From NCBI RefSeq assembly GCF_003014595.1, contig NZ_PYGK01000010.1, positions 186,001 to 250,000 of the forward strand: 64,000 nucleotides of DNA. Direction: 5' to 3'. The stretch's first letter is position 1. Every line of letters begins with the position of its first letter. Below, in pieces: positions 1 to 8,928 of this stretch. Source of the stretch: Chitinophaga ginsengisoli (GTDB taxonomy: Bacteria > Bacteroidota > Bacteroidia > Chitinophagales > Chitinophagaceae). The position numbers were made by a program, and so were the translations under genes. Below the pieces are notes generated by a model. The model saw nothing but the letters and a program-made list of their open reading frames with translations, made no database searches and had not been told where the DNA came from.

Positions 1-94
1 GTTATTGTCCCGGCTATTATTCCAGGAGACAAATACCTACTCGCGGTTGGCTATTGCGTTTTTGAGGAATACGTTCGTGGTTGTTCCGGCCCTA

Positions 95-409
95 TTATAG
101 CCAGTGGGCGCTGATCCGGCCTGTCTGTCTTTCCCGCTGGGAAATAAGCCCTGTTCTCATATGGATATAGTCATCACAGATACCTGCAATATGATGCAGA
201 TTGATCATGAACTTACGCCTTACCTGCAGAAAGCAATCTTCCGGCAGGCATGCCCAGATCTTCTCAGGAGAGTCTTCAGTGATGACGTGTGAATGGGTCA
301 GGTGAAGCACGCAACCATCGGCCCGGACTTCGACAAACTGAAGTTCCTTCAGAGGTATCCTGATGCGCTGGCCTTTTGAGTGGACATGAAATACTGTATG
401 GTGGTTCAT
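95..409 (-). CDS. Stand-alone LytTR DNA-binding protein
   Basis: This 104-residue protein is almost entirely a LytTR-type DNA-binding domain. Visible signatures are the early strand ending in IPLKELQFVEVRADGC, the segment about recall of phrase 'SPEKIWACLPEDCFLQV', and the hallmark RRKFMINLHHIAGI, which matches the 'F.rvHRSyiVNl..I' motif of the family. LytTR domains usually sit behind a response-regulator receiver. Here there is no receiver, signal peptide or membrane segment, so it is a free-standing transcription factor or a remnant. No sensor kinase gene is adjacent. The family assignment is firm; the target genes are unknown. Confidence 0.8.
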   Translation of the reverse strand: MNHHTVFHVHSKGQRIRIPLKELQFVEVRADGCVLHLTHSHVITEDSPEKIWACLPEDCFLQVRRKFMINLHHIAGICDDYIHMRTGLISQRERQTGRISAHWL

Positions 410-720
410 TTTAACTGGAGCAGTGGTTATGGCTGATATAAAGTTTTTTATAGTATACAGATTTAAAATCTAGCAGGTAACTGAATAGAAACCTGCGTAC
501 AGAAGCTTATGAAATCTAAACCGTCTTATGAGAAAAGTATTTTGAAAATTCGTTCGTTTGGATGTATAGGAAAGATATAAAGGATTCATCAATGGGTGGT
601 TAACTCTCTGTTAATGCAATAGTTAATACGGAGTTAACTGCGGAGTGTCGGACTCCGCAGCAATTCCGTTCAGGCAAGGGAAATCCCCTGCAAATCAAAT
701 AAGAGCAGGAGGAAAACGAG
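410..720. other. Intergenic region with repeated GTTAA motifs and a hairpin
   Basis: No gene is seen here. Positions 599-606 (GTTAACTC) and 631-638 (GAGTTAAC) form an inverted pair. They are followed directly by a perfect 9-bp stem, CTGCGGAGT at 639-647 and ACTCCGCAG at 652-660, with a 5-nt loop. There is no T-run on either strand, so a normal intrinsic terminator is unlikely. The region lies upstream of the LytTR gene and downstream of the small HTH gene, and may hold the LytTR promoter or a binding site. Confidence 0.4.
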
Positions 721-1011
721 TTACGGTAACAGGAACGAAATATTCGTAAACATACCCTGAAGGAGTACCAGGGCAAGCGTCAGGTTTTTCACGAAACGAA
801 TATTGAATCCGCCCTTTTCCGAATAGTAGTAGCTTTCCTTATAGCGGTCATAAGCTATCGGAGCTCCAAGCTCTTTCATCATTTTAAGGAATTCAAATAA
901 TGTCCTTTCGGAAATACGCAATCTTTTAGCAAGATGAGCGGGCTTTCCGGTGCCTTTGATCCTGATCAGATAATCAATGGTCTGCAGTCTTTCAAAATAA
1001 CGTTTAGGCAT
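721..1011 (-). CDS. Small helix-turn-helix protein
   Basis: This 96-residue protein begins with a winged-helix/HTH_11-like segment. Residues ~8-45 read as helix-turn-helix (QTIDYLIRIKGTGKPAHLAK, then RLRISERTLFEFLKMMKELG), followed by a wing-like stretch APIAYDRYKESYYYSEKGGF. This arrangement is seen in DeoR/YafY-like N-terminal domains, but no effector-binding domain follows. It is therefore a minimal DNA-binding protein. The ATG start at 1011 is used. It points the same way as the LytTR gene, but 311 bp and a hairpin separate them. Its targets cannot be predicted. Confidence 0.6.
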   Translation of the reverse strand: MPKRYFERLQTIDYLIRIKGTGKPAHLAKRLRISERTLFEFLKMMKELGAPIAYDRYKESYYYSEKGGFNIRFVKNLTLALVLLQGMFTNISFLLP

Positions 1012-1145
1012 GCTGGCATAGTGGGGTTTACAATGAACAGATTAAATTATAATTTCTTTTTGCTTCCTTGTTCGCATCGGCTTTCTCCGGGCTAATGTTG
1101 TGAGTAGCCATAATGTTTGTGTCTTTTTGTATCGATTGCTGAATG

Positions 1146-1580
1146 CTATGATGATATATTCTTATTGGCAACGGCATCTTCATAAGACTTTATTAATTGA
1201 TCCGGATCATACAAACAGGGTCCACCGTTTCCGGTAGTTATAAGTGTAATTTTCATAAACATATATTTTGAGGGTATACGATCAAACTCAAATCTGCATA
1301 AAAGATGGCCCTTATGCAAGCTAAAGAAATGTACTGCTATTTTGTTGCAGCCCGACTGGTTTTTGTTGTTGTATTTCATACAGCAAGAATAAACTCCCCC
1401 GGTTGAAACCTGGGGAGTATTCATCAAAAACCAACCATTAAAAGTCTCTTCCACCGCGGTTTTCGTCCGCACAGATCCACAACCGGGCAATGTCTTCTTT
1501 AAAAAATATTTATCCATTATAGCTGTAACCTTCAGATAACTTTTAAAACTCTCAGGTAGATACCCGAGGGCTGTATCCAT
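1146..1580 (-). CDS. Doubtful Cys-rich ORF; may hide a 36-38 residue peptide gene
   Basis: This open frame of 144 codons from the ATG at 1580 matches no family I recognise. Its composition is odd, with seven Cys, no signal peptide and no domain pattern, and the 5' half may be non-coding. The AT-richer 3' end from 1262 (or the ATG at 1256) to 1146 would give a 38- or 36-residue peptide ending in TGNGGPCLYDPDQLIKSYED plus a short tail. That looks more like a genuine small gene, possibly a ribosomal peptide precursor, but no modifying enzyme is adjacent. Treat both readings as hypotheses. Confidence 0.25.
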   Translation of the reverse strand: MDTALGYLPESFKSYLKVTAIMDKYFLKKTLPGCGSVRTKTAVEETFNGWFLMNTPQVSTGGVYSCCMKYNNKNQSGCNKIAVHFFSLHKGHLLCRFEFDRIPSKYMFMKITLITTGNGGPCLYDPDQLIKSYEDAVANKNISS

Positions 1581-1807
1581 GGCTGACAAATAGTGGTATA
1601 TCCTTTAACTTTCTTTCGCTGCATCACTACGTTGTAATACTACAATACGCGCCGCAGAAATTAGTTAATAAGATGTTAACGGAACAAAATTGTCCACCTC
1701 GCCAAGGCTAAGCGCATGTATATGAAAGATTTATAAAAAAGGGGAAGTAGAACGTTTTAGCAAAGAAACGCCCGGTCGTTAACATGTTGTTAAGTGAAAA
1801 AGGGTAC

Positions 1808-2509
1808 TTAGCGTTGTACGATATAAGAGAGTATTTGTTGTACTACGCTGACGGCATCGTCATTATAATGATGCCCACCGGGCAACACAACCTGTTTGTA
1901 ATTACTGATGGTAAGCGCCTTACTGTCGAAATCCTTTTCATTCTGCCCGAATATCAGCAACAGCGGCTTACCGGTTATATTGTTCATTGCGGCAGGTACA
2001 TTCATACTACCAGGTGTACTTGACTTGCCCAGCATGTCGGATATATGCACCACCATATCTGTACTGGCAGAAGGAGACATAAATACCAGGTGGTGCACCT
2101 GGTCCTGCAACATCACAGGCAGCTTGTGATAAATAAATGGCAGCACATCTGCTCCCATGGAATACCCTACGAAAATAAACGAGTGGTTGTTCCACTGCGT
2201 TGCATAGTATTGCATCAGCGCGGCCACATCCGCAGCAGCCTGTTCCGGTGTCTTTTTACTCCAGAAGTATTTTAATGCATTCAGTCCGATAACGGGATAT
2301 CCCCTACCTGCCAACGTATTCACGATATCTACCGAAAACTTTTTCATTCCCCCGTCGCCGGTTATATAAAACACCACGGGACGACCAGCCACGGGAACTG
2401 CAGGCACCTTCACCGTTACGGGCAGTTTACCGATGTCACTCTGTGCACTCACTGACATAGCGCCGGCCATCATTACCAGCAATAACAACACATACTTTCC
2501 TCTTCTCAT
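1808..2509 (-). CDS. AcvB/VirJ-family secreted hydrolase
   Basis: This is a 233-residue alpha/beta-hydrolase with a signal peptide (residues 1-22, ending VSAQ). The AcvB/VirJ pattern is visible. After the strand VVFYITGDGGMKKF comes a nucleophile elbow FVGYSMGADVLPF (Ser in GYSMG), then LLLIFGQNEKDFD, and a late His in LPGGHHYNDD completing a Ser-Asp-His triad. In Agrobacterium, AcvB is a periplasmic protein reported to hydrolyse lysyl-phosphatidylglycerol made by LpiA, an MprF homologue. Here the gene follows an mprF homologue by 11 bp, so the same make/unmake pairing is a strong inference. It is single-domain, like VirJ. Confidence 0.82.
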   Translation of the reverse strand: MRRGKYVLLLLVMMAGAMSVSAQSDIGKLPVTVKVPAVPVAGRPVVFYITGDGGMKKFSVDIVNTLAGRGYPVIGLNALKYFWSKKTPEQAAADVAALMQYYATQWNNHSFIFVGYSMGADVLPFIYHKLPVMLQDQVHHLVFMSPSASTDMVVHISDMLGKSSTPGSMNVPAAMNNITGKPLLLIFGQNEKDFDSKALTISNYKQVVLPGGHHYNDDAVSVVQQILSYIVQR

Positions 2510-2520
2510 ATTGTTCCTGT

Positions 2521-5106
2521 TTATGCTCTCATTACCTTACTCAATGCACCCGGTAGCTGGATAAGATCAAAGTCATGCTCATACACCAGGTATTTATTGG
2601 ACCACTCCGTTGCATATTTCTCTTTGAACTCACGCAAACCGTGATAATGGCGGAAGGCTTTTATTTTTTCATATGCAAATTTCACTACCTGTTCCGCAGC
2701 ACTTTGCGGCTGGCTGATACCTGACATCGGCACCAGCCCAAGGTTGAGATATTGTAATCCTTTCTCCTTTGCGTCCTGTATCAGGGCAATGATCAAAGCG
2801 TCCATACAGCCACCGGGAGCATCTGTCCGTTTGCGGATCAGATCATATGTACACTCGCCGGGGGCATAGTCAGGGATGATGTTCAGGAACGCCGCTATCC
2901 TGCCTTCCGGATCTGTTACTGTAATCACAGATTGTTCCCGGATCTCATCCGCATCAAACAGCCCCTGTGAGAATGTCATCTCTTTTACATCATACTGTTC
3001 CAGCCACTCGTCTGATACTTCCTTCAATTCCTGTACCAATGCTGGCGGCAAAGGCGCTGCATGCACCGTGGTAATATATCCCTTGGCAGCAAGGCTGTTC
3101 AAACCATTGCGCAATGACTTTCTATCCTTTCCGCTCAATGTAAATGCGGTAACGTCCATAATACCCTCCTGTCCTATCAGCAGTTTCTTTTTGCGCAGAT
3201 GTTCAAAGTAATACATGCTCTGCTCATCCACCCGGTAGAACGCCGGTTTAAGGCCCATTTTAAGGCACTGCTTTTCAAACTCCTGTAGCAGGGGCAGTTT
3301 CACATCGTCCGCACATACCGGCTCTTCCAATACAACGGCAAAGCCATTAGCAATACGGTAAGCAATAAAGCCCTGATATTCTTCAGACACAAACAACAGT
3401 TTATCATCCCCTACCTTAAAATGATCCATCGCGGAGCTACCGTACTGGCTCAGATAGTATTGTGCTTTTTCTACGGCAGCATTATTATGCTTGCTGGCAG
3501 GCAGATAAGGCCGGATAATGGTATAGAACAGGAAGGCCCAGGCGCCTACCCCCAGTACACGGATAGCGCTCAGGAATTCCCTCCCGAAACGGGTAAGCGG
3601 ATGCAATCCATCATCTTCCAGTAACAGGAATCCATGGAAAGACGCTCTTAATGAACGTAACCAGGTGAATTCCATCCCGAAATGGCGGGCATGGAGGAAA
3701 TAGAAGCCGACTGTCCCAAAAATGAGTACCACTAGTAATGTAGCAATCGCCGTCACCACACCAATATTCATCAGTTGCCGGTTACTCTTCAGCCGGTACT
3801 GGCTGGCGGTAATGACGAGGATAATAGCCGTAGCCAATGCCAGCGAGGCCTCCTCATAGTCCAACGCTTTACTCATATGCCCCAATACTGACAACAGCGA
3901 TACTGACAATGCCACGATCCAGGCATTGCGCAATCCGCGGAACAGAAAGGTGGCCGTTACCAGCAGGATCAGTCCCAGAAATACCACCAGCAGGTTGGAG
4001 GCATGGATGCTTTCCACCGGTATATAAGCTTTCAGCATTCTTAAACGACCTCTGAGTGGTGGAGTGAGTACCGAAAAGATATTCACCATCCCCAGCAAAA
4101 AAATAAGCACCGGGGGAATTAACCGCAGCATCAGTTGTTTCCCTTTCAGCAGAAAAGCAACTACTCCGGCAACCATTGGCAGCCAGAATTCGAAAAGACG
4201 GTATAATAAGGTTATTTCCAGCGCTTGTAATGACGTGAAGCCATAGTTGGTCAGCAGATAGGCGAGGGACAATTCTATGGCCCCTAAACCGCGTAAAAAT
4301 GGGGATACGATCAGGAAGATGGTGGCAACAATATACCCGACACAGGCAGCCTCCAAAGATGGGGTCGCGCCCGTTGCCATCATACTGATGTAAAGATGGG
4401 CGATGCCCACGATCTCTATTCCGGCAGAAACCAGGATAGTATGTACAAAAGAGGTACGGTTCAGGTTAAAAGCGAAGATCTCATCCACATGGCTCACCGC
4501 TCCCGGCAGATACTTTGCCATCAGGTTGTAGGCAGCCCCTCTGCGTTGTATAGATCTCACCAGCCATGCGATGCCACCTAGCACCGAACAGATGGCAACA
4601 AGGCCACCCACGGCCTGTATCATCGACTCGTCATGCAGCATGGCATAACCCACCACCGGAATGCCTACCAGGAACACCGAAAAGATACCGGTAAACCCAT
4701 AGATGCCTGATGCCTGATGCACCTGTTGTTTGTTTATATGACTGCGGCGAAGATTCTGTGGCAGATAAGCCAGTGAACTGACACCTCCCGCAGGCAAGAA
4801 AATACTCAGTAAATTTCTTTTCAGAAAGAGTTCAGTACCAAGGTGGAGATTCAGCTTTCCACCTACTGCACGAAAACTATACCGGTACATCAATGCCTGC
4901 ATCAGGATATATACTCCCGTCAGGAGAATACCGGCAATTACCCACAGGCGGTCTGCCCTTTCAATGGCGGGCCCGAGTGCATACAACTCATGTCTTTGCT
5001 GCCGGAAAAAGTAGATGGCAAGTAATATGAAGAGTACGGCTAATAGTTCTTTCCAATGCAATTTCCGCATTAAGTTTCCGAGGTTCAGTTTGTCCTTCAG
5101 CGCCAT
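2521..5106 (-). CDS. mprF: Phosphatidylglycerol lysyltransferase, MprF-type (flippase plus synthase)
   Basis: This 861-residue protein has a long multi-span membrane region (roughly residues 1-510) and a soluble C-terminal DUF2156/LPG-synthase domain (~530-861). The membrane part carries the flippase signature around SIFLPAGGVSSLAYLPQ. The C-terminal part carries conserved stretches such as GFAVVLEEPVC, DRKSLRNGLN and YLNLGLVPMSG. The family transfers lysine (or alanine) from aminoacyl-tRNA to phosphatidylglycerol and flips the product outward, which reduces surface negative charge and lowers sensitivity to cationic peptides. The length matches full two-domain MprF. It is the first gene of a two-gene unit with the AcvB/VirJ-like hydrolase. 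Which amino acid is transferred cannot be read from the sequence. Confidence 0.9.
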   Translation of the reverse strand: MALKDKLNLGNLMRKLHWKELLAVLFILLAIYFFRQQRHELYALGPAIERADRLWVIAGILLTGVYILMQALMYRYSFRAVGGKLNLHLGTELFLKRNLLSIFLPAGGVSSLAYLPQNLRRSHINKQQVHQASGIYGFTGIFSVFLVGIPVVGYAMLHDESMIQAVGGLVAICSVLGGIAWLVRSIQRRGAAYNLMAKYLPGAVSHVDEIFAFNLNRTSFVHTILVSAGIEIVGIAHLYISMMATGATPSLEAACVGYIVATIFLIVSPFLRGLGAIELSLAYLLTNYGFTSLQALEITLLYRLFEFWLPMVAGVVAFLLKGKQLMLRLIPPVLIFLLGMVNIFSVLTPPLRGRLRMLKAYIPVESIHASNLLVVFLGLILLVTATFLFRGLRNAWIVALSVSLLSVLGHMSKALDYEEASLALATAIILVITASQYRLKSNRQLMNIGVVTAIATLLVVLIFGTVGFYFLHARHFGMEFTWLRSLRASFHGFLLLEDDGLHPLTRFGREFLSAIRVLGVGAWAFLFYTIIRPYLPASKHNNAAVEKAQYYLSQYGSSAMDHFKVGDDKLLFVSEEYQGFIAYRIANGFAVVLEEPVCADDVKLPLLQEFEKQCLKMGLKPAFYRVDEQSMYYFEHLRKKKLLIGQEGIMDVTAFTLSGKDRKSLRNGLNSLAAKGYITTVHAAPLPPALVQELKEVSDEWLEQYDVKEMTFSQGLFDADEIREQSVITVTDPEGRIAAFLNIIPDYAPGECTYDLIRKRTDAPGGCMDALIIALIQDAKEKGLQYLNLGLVPMSGISQPQSAAEQVVKFAYEKIKAFRHYHGLREFKEKYATEWSNKYLVYEHDFDLIQLPGALSKVMRA

Positions 5107-5308
5107 TACAGGTTATAGTTTAATGGATAAAATGTTCACTACATTCTTCACAAAACTACGGGGAAGTTGAAAGGCAAAACCAGGGAGGATACTACTTTAA
5201 GGAGATTTTAAGGCCATAGACAAGCTAGAATAGCTACCAGTAAGGGATAGCAAGCAACAGGCTCTTCCACATGATAAGCAGGTGATTAACCCTAATTTAA
5301 GCTGTTAT

Positions 5309-5340
5309 TAAAGAAAAAAGGTGATGACTATAAGTCACCA
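5309..5340 (-). terminator. Terminator overlapping the GH20 stop codon
   Basis: Read on the minus strand, an imperfect stem (GGTGACT pairing with AGTCATCACC, one bulge) is followed by TTTTTTCTTT. It includes the stop codon of the hexosaminidase gene. Confidence 0.6.
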
Positions 5341-7922
5341 CCCTTTGATAATGTTTGCGCTCTGAGCGGATTAATGACCGTCGCAGTCCTGCTGCCCCGT
5401 CCACGCGTATCGAATGCTTTAAAGCGGATCGTACCTTTTTCTGTGATGGGCCCTGTATAGATCTTACTCTTGCTATCAGGTTCCTTTCCGTCTGTTGTGT
5501 AACGTAAGGTGAAGCCTGGCAATTGTATATTAGCCGTAACTGCACCATTGCTCAACTGCAGTCCCGGCGTAGGGATACGGTAATTGTAACCACCATTATA
5601 GTGATCCAGTCTTACCAGCTCTCTTTTACCCACTACATTCACAAATGTGTTCCAGGCATTGTTATACAGCTGCTCACTGCGGGCGCTGTCTTTCTCCGTT
5701 GCCCACTCAGGGTTCTTTGCCCAGGCACGTTCTGCCAGTCCGAGTAACTTAGGCAGGATCATATACTCCATACGTGCGGAATTCTTCACCGTTTCGCTCC
5801 ACAACAGTCCCTGTACACCGGCAATATTGTCTGCTCCATACGCCGTCAGCTGATCTTTTCCTTTGAAGATCTCCGGGTTCAAACGGTTACCCAACGCGTC
5901 TACTTTTGAATTCTTATAGTAATTCTCCGGGATGAAATAGAATGGTTTGTCAATGTCTACAAAACCGCCCCAATAGAAGCCGGGCTCTTCGAAAGACTTC
6001 ATATAAGCCATATCGAAATACAGATTGCTTACGCCGGATAACACTACTTTGTAGTTCGCATTAGCCAACCGGTAAGCCAGATCTTCTGCACCACCACCCA
6101 TTACGTTATTCCATACATCCACCATGAAACCATTGTTGCTGAAATCCGGGTTAGGAATAGAATGAGGGTTACCATCAATACTGGTTTTACGCATGCCCAT
6201 CTCTTCCCATCCGTATTGTTTCAGTCCACGTGCTTTCAACAACGAGTATACTTTTCCGTAGTAGTAATACCACAGATCATCTGTGTTCTTAATCGTCTTA
6301 TCCTGCTGCATCAAAGCCTGTACAGCCGGTGACTTTGTCCATACGCCGGCAGGCACTTCATCACCACCCATATGTACATACTCCAGTGGTACGCCGGCTT
6401 CTTTGTAATACGCCTGCAGTTCTTCCACTACCTTATCCAGGAAAGTATATACTGATGGTAATGCCACGTTGATCACGTTATCATTCCAGTTCTGTACGGA
6501 ATGATATGCTGATTTATCCTGCAAGTCTGACAACAGGTATTGTGTTGCTGCTGCATTCTTTCCCTGTGCCTGTAATGTCGCATAACGGGCTTCCATCGCT
6601 TTTACGGCTGCACGTGCGTGACCGGGCGTTTCTATTTCAGGGATGACAGTAATATGTCTGTCTGCCGCATATTTCAATATTTCCAGGAAGTCCTGTTTGG
6701 TATAAAAGCCACTACCTGCAGCATCTGTTACATCGGGACCGGAACCATAGGATGGTAGCAGGTGGTCTTTTTCATCCACAGTATGGCCACGATGACCGCC
6801 TACAGTTGTCAGTTCAGGCAACCCAGGTATTTCCAGTCTCCAGCCCTCATCATCAGTAAGGTGAAAATGGAATACGTTCAGTTTATACAGGGACATTAAT
6901 TCCAGCAGGCGTAAGACGTCCTGTTTACTGTGGAAGTTGCGGGACACATCGAGCATAAACGCACGATATCCGTAACGGGGTGCATCCTTTACTTGTATAG
7001 CAGGCACTTGTATAGTTTTTTGTACACCAGCCCAGGAAGTGGGGGGCAAGATACTTTTCAGGGTCTGGATACCGTAAAAGATACCCGCTGCATCAGCAGC
7101 TTTGATGACCACTCCCTGAGGAGTTACCTGCAGGGAATAAGCTTCGGGCGCCAGGCTGGCATCCTGTTCCAACGCAATTCCATTGCCACTGCCTATTACT
7201 GGTTTGGCGCCAAGCAATTTCCCCAGCTCATCCGCCAGATAGGCGCCCTCTTTTGCAAATGCAGGTGCTGCGTTGATCTGTATACCAGCCTGTAGTGCAT
7301 ACGCACCTGTACCGGGTACAACCTCCTGCGGTGTGGGAAAGACCAGCGGTAACTGTTCGGCAGGAATATCCTTAATGTTCTTGTTCTGGGCATATACATC
7401 TGCCGGAGTGGTCAGCGCAGTTTTATCGCCCGGGAAGCGCAGATATTGTTTAGGCTGGGTGGAAGGACGTATTTCCAGGGAGGATAAGCGATATCCTTTA
7501 GCTGGTTCCTTGTCCCATACCAGATACAGTCCGTCAGGTGCATCCGTAAAGTTCACGGCCCAGGCATCTCCTACCATTTCAACGCGTATAGAATCGCCGG
7601 GGGCAATGCCCTTACTATCATCAGCCGGAGATAATTTGTACAGATCTCCATTCACATGTGCAGCCGTTACACCACCGGTGGTAGCGCCTTCCTTCACTGA
7701 TCTTACGAAGTTAAAATACAGCTGCCAGCCCTTTGCGGGAAAAGCAGTTTTACCCTTGTTTACAATGGTAAAAGCAGAAAGGAACTGGGCCTTCCCCTGG
7801 TGGTTATTTTCCACTACCTCCCATGAAACCTTGATTTTCGAAGCGTCAAACGGCGCCTGTGCATGTAAGGGAGCCGCTCCTGTGAGCAGGCCACATGCTA
7901 ATATCAGATGGCGAAATTGCAT
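5328..7922 (-). CDS. Beta-N-acetylhexosaminidase, GH20
   Basis: This secreted 864-residue enzyme removes terminal N-acetylglucosamine (or GalNAc) from chitin oligomers and glycans. I chose the ATG at 7922 because it starts the signal peptide MQFRHLILACGLLTGAAPLHAQ; the open frame upstream lacks one. Order of domains: chitobiase-like carbohydrate-binding N-terminal domain (~25-160), GH20b domain (~185-310), catalytic TIM barrel (~320-720) and a chitobiase C-terminal domain ending with the LRYTTDGKEPDSKS motif. The catalytic Asp-Glu pair is in VHMGGDEVPAGVW, and HFHLTDDEGWRLEI is also typical. It stands alone on its strand with its own terminator. Export is by signal peptide; no T9SS domain is seen. 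Confidence 0.93.
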   Translation of the reverse strand: MQFRHLILACGLLTGAAPLHAQAPFDASKIKVSWEVVENNHQGKAQFLSAFTIVNKGKTAFPAKGWQLYFNFVRSVKEGATTGGVTAAHVNGDLYKLSPADDSKGIAPGDSIRVEMVGDAWAVNFTDAPDGLYLVWDKEPAKGYRLSSLEIRPSTQPKQYLRFPGDKTALTTPADVYAQNKNIKDIPAEQLPLVFPTPQEVVPGTGAYALQAGIQINAAPAFAKEGAYLADELGKLLGAKPVIGSGNGIALEQDASLAPEAYSLQVTPQGVVIKAADAAGIFYGIQTLKSILPPTSWAGVQKTIQVPAIQVKDAPRYGYRAFMLDVSRNFHSKQDVLRLLELMSLYKLNVFHFHLTDDEGWRLEIPGLPELTTVGGHRGHTVDEKDHLLPSYGSGPDVTDAAGSGFYTKQDFLEILKYAADRHITVIPEIETPGHARAAVKAMEARYATLQAQGKNAAATQYLLSDLQDKSAYHSVQNWNDNVINVALPSVYTFLDKVVEELQAYYKEAGVPLEYVHMGGDEVPAGVWTKSPAVQALMQQDKTIKNTDDLWYYYYGKVYSLLKARGLKQYGWEEMGMRKTSIDGNPHSIPNPDFSNNGFMVDVWNNVMGGGAEDLAYRLANANYKVVLSGVSNLYFDMAYMKSFEEPGFYWGGFVDIDKPFYFIPENYYKNSKVDALGNRLNPEIFKGKDQLTAYGADNIAGVQGLLWSETVKNSARMEYMILPKLLGLAERAWAKNPEWATEKDSARSEQLYNNAWNTFVNVVGKRELVRLDHYNGGYNYRIPTPGLQLSNGAVTANIQLPGFTLRYTTDGKEPDSKSKIYTGPITEKGTIRFKAFDTRGRGSRTATVINPLRAQTLSKGGDL

Positions 7923-8070
7923 AAGCTGAAAAAAGTTGTCCCGTAAGATAAGGTTATACCCTTTCAAAACAAACTGAAACTGTCCCGGTTTTTCCGCAGT
8001 TGACCGGTTACAGGTACATGGCACAGTTATTAGCATAGTCTAGGTATCTGTTCATCAAAAGCTGCTTATT

Positions 8071-8889
8071 ATGAATAACAATGTTTCGAACTGGGGAGAT
8101 CTGATATGGGATAAGCTGCACCGGTGGGTAACTGCAGGTATTAAAATGCTGCCGAATATGGCAGTGGCTATCTTCGTGGCGATCGCCTTTTTCCTGCTGG
8201 CCAGGCTTATTAAAATGCTGGTGTATAAGTTTGTGTCAAAAATGTCTCATAACCTCACGTTAAGTGGCCTGTTTGCCAACATTTTCTCCATCATCGTCAC
8301 TCTGATCGGCTTATTTGTAGCACTGGAAGTGCTCAAACTGGATAAGGCTGTATCCTCGCTGCTTGCGGGCGCTGGTATCATTGGTCTGGCCCTTGGCTTT
8401 GCCTTCCAGGACCTGACTGCCAATTTCATTTCAGGTATCTTCATCACCTTTCGCGGTCCGTTTGAAGTGGGACATCAGATAGAAACCAACGGCTTTTGCG
8501 GAAATGTGGAAGAGATACAACTACGTTCTACCCTGCTCCGTACCATCGATGGCCTACATGTTATCATTCCCAATAAAGAGATCTTTCAGAAACCCATCAT
8601 TAACCATTCGCTCACGCCCGAACGGAGAACAGAGATCTCTTTTAATGTGCCGGCCGCACATGAAAGTGTGTCAGAGATCCAGCGCCTGGTGGCAGAAGCG
8701 CTGAAAGGTGTGAATAACCTGACAGAAAACAAACCGCCTGAGGTTTATTTCACCAATATTGATGGCACCAATCTCAAAGTGAGCGTAGCCTGCTGGGTCG
8801 TGAATGAGGATATTCGCACTTTTGAGGACACAAAAACTGAGATTATTATGAAGATTATGACAGTGTTAAAGAACAATAAGCTGATCTGA
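8071..8889 (+). CDS. Small-conductance mechanosensitive channel, MscS family
   Basis: This 272-residue inner-membrane channel has about three membrane helices in residues 20-130, then the MscS beta domain (NFISGIFITFRGPFEVGHQI) and a C-terminal alpha/beta vestibule domain. The pore-lining third helix is clear: a Gly/Ala-rich LLAGAGIIGLALGFAFQDL. Length and layout match the short MscS class, which opens under membrane tension to release solutes on hypo-osmotic shock. It is followed 39 bp later on the same strand by the glutamate-synthase-like gene, so they may be co-transcribed, but no functional link is evident. Confidence 0.92.
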   Translation: MNNNVSNWGDLIWDKLHRWVTAGIKMLPNMAVAIFVAIAFFLLARLIKMLVYKFVSKMSHNLTLSGLFANIFSIIVTLIGLFVALEVLKLDKAVSSLLAGAGIIGLALGFAFQDLTANFISGIFITFRGPFEVGHQIETNGFCGNVEEIQLRSTLLRTIDGLHVIIPNKEIFQKPIINHSLTPERRTEISFNVPAAHESVSEIQRLVAEALKGVNNLTENKPPEVYFTNIDGTNLKVSVACWVVNEDIRTFEDTKTEIIMKIMTVLKNNKLI

Positions 8890-8928
8890 TTTTTCCTAAC
8901 TTAGCCCCTTATTAAAGGGAGCTTATAT

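Noticed and set aside
5328..8036. Longer GH20 start at 8036
   Set aside because: The extra 38 residues do not form a signal peptide, whereas the internal Met at 7922 does.
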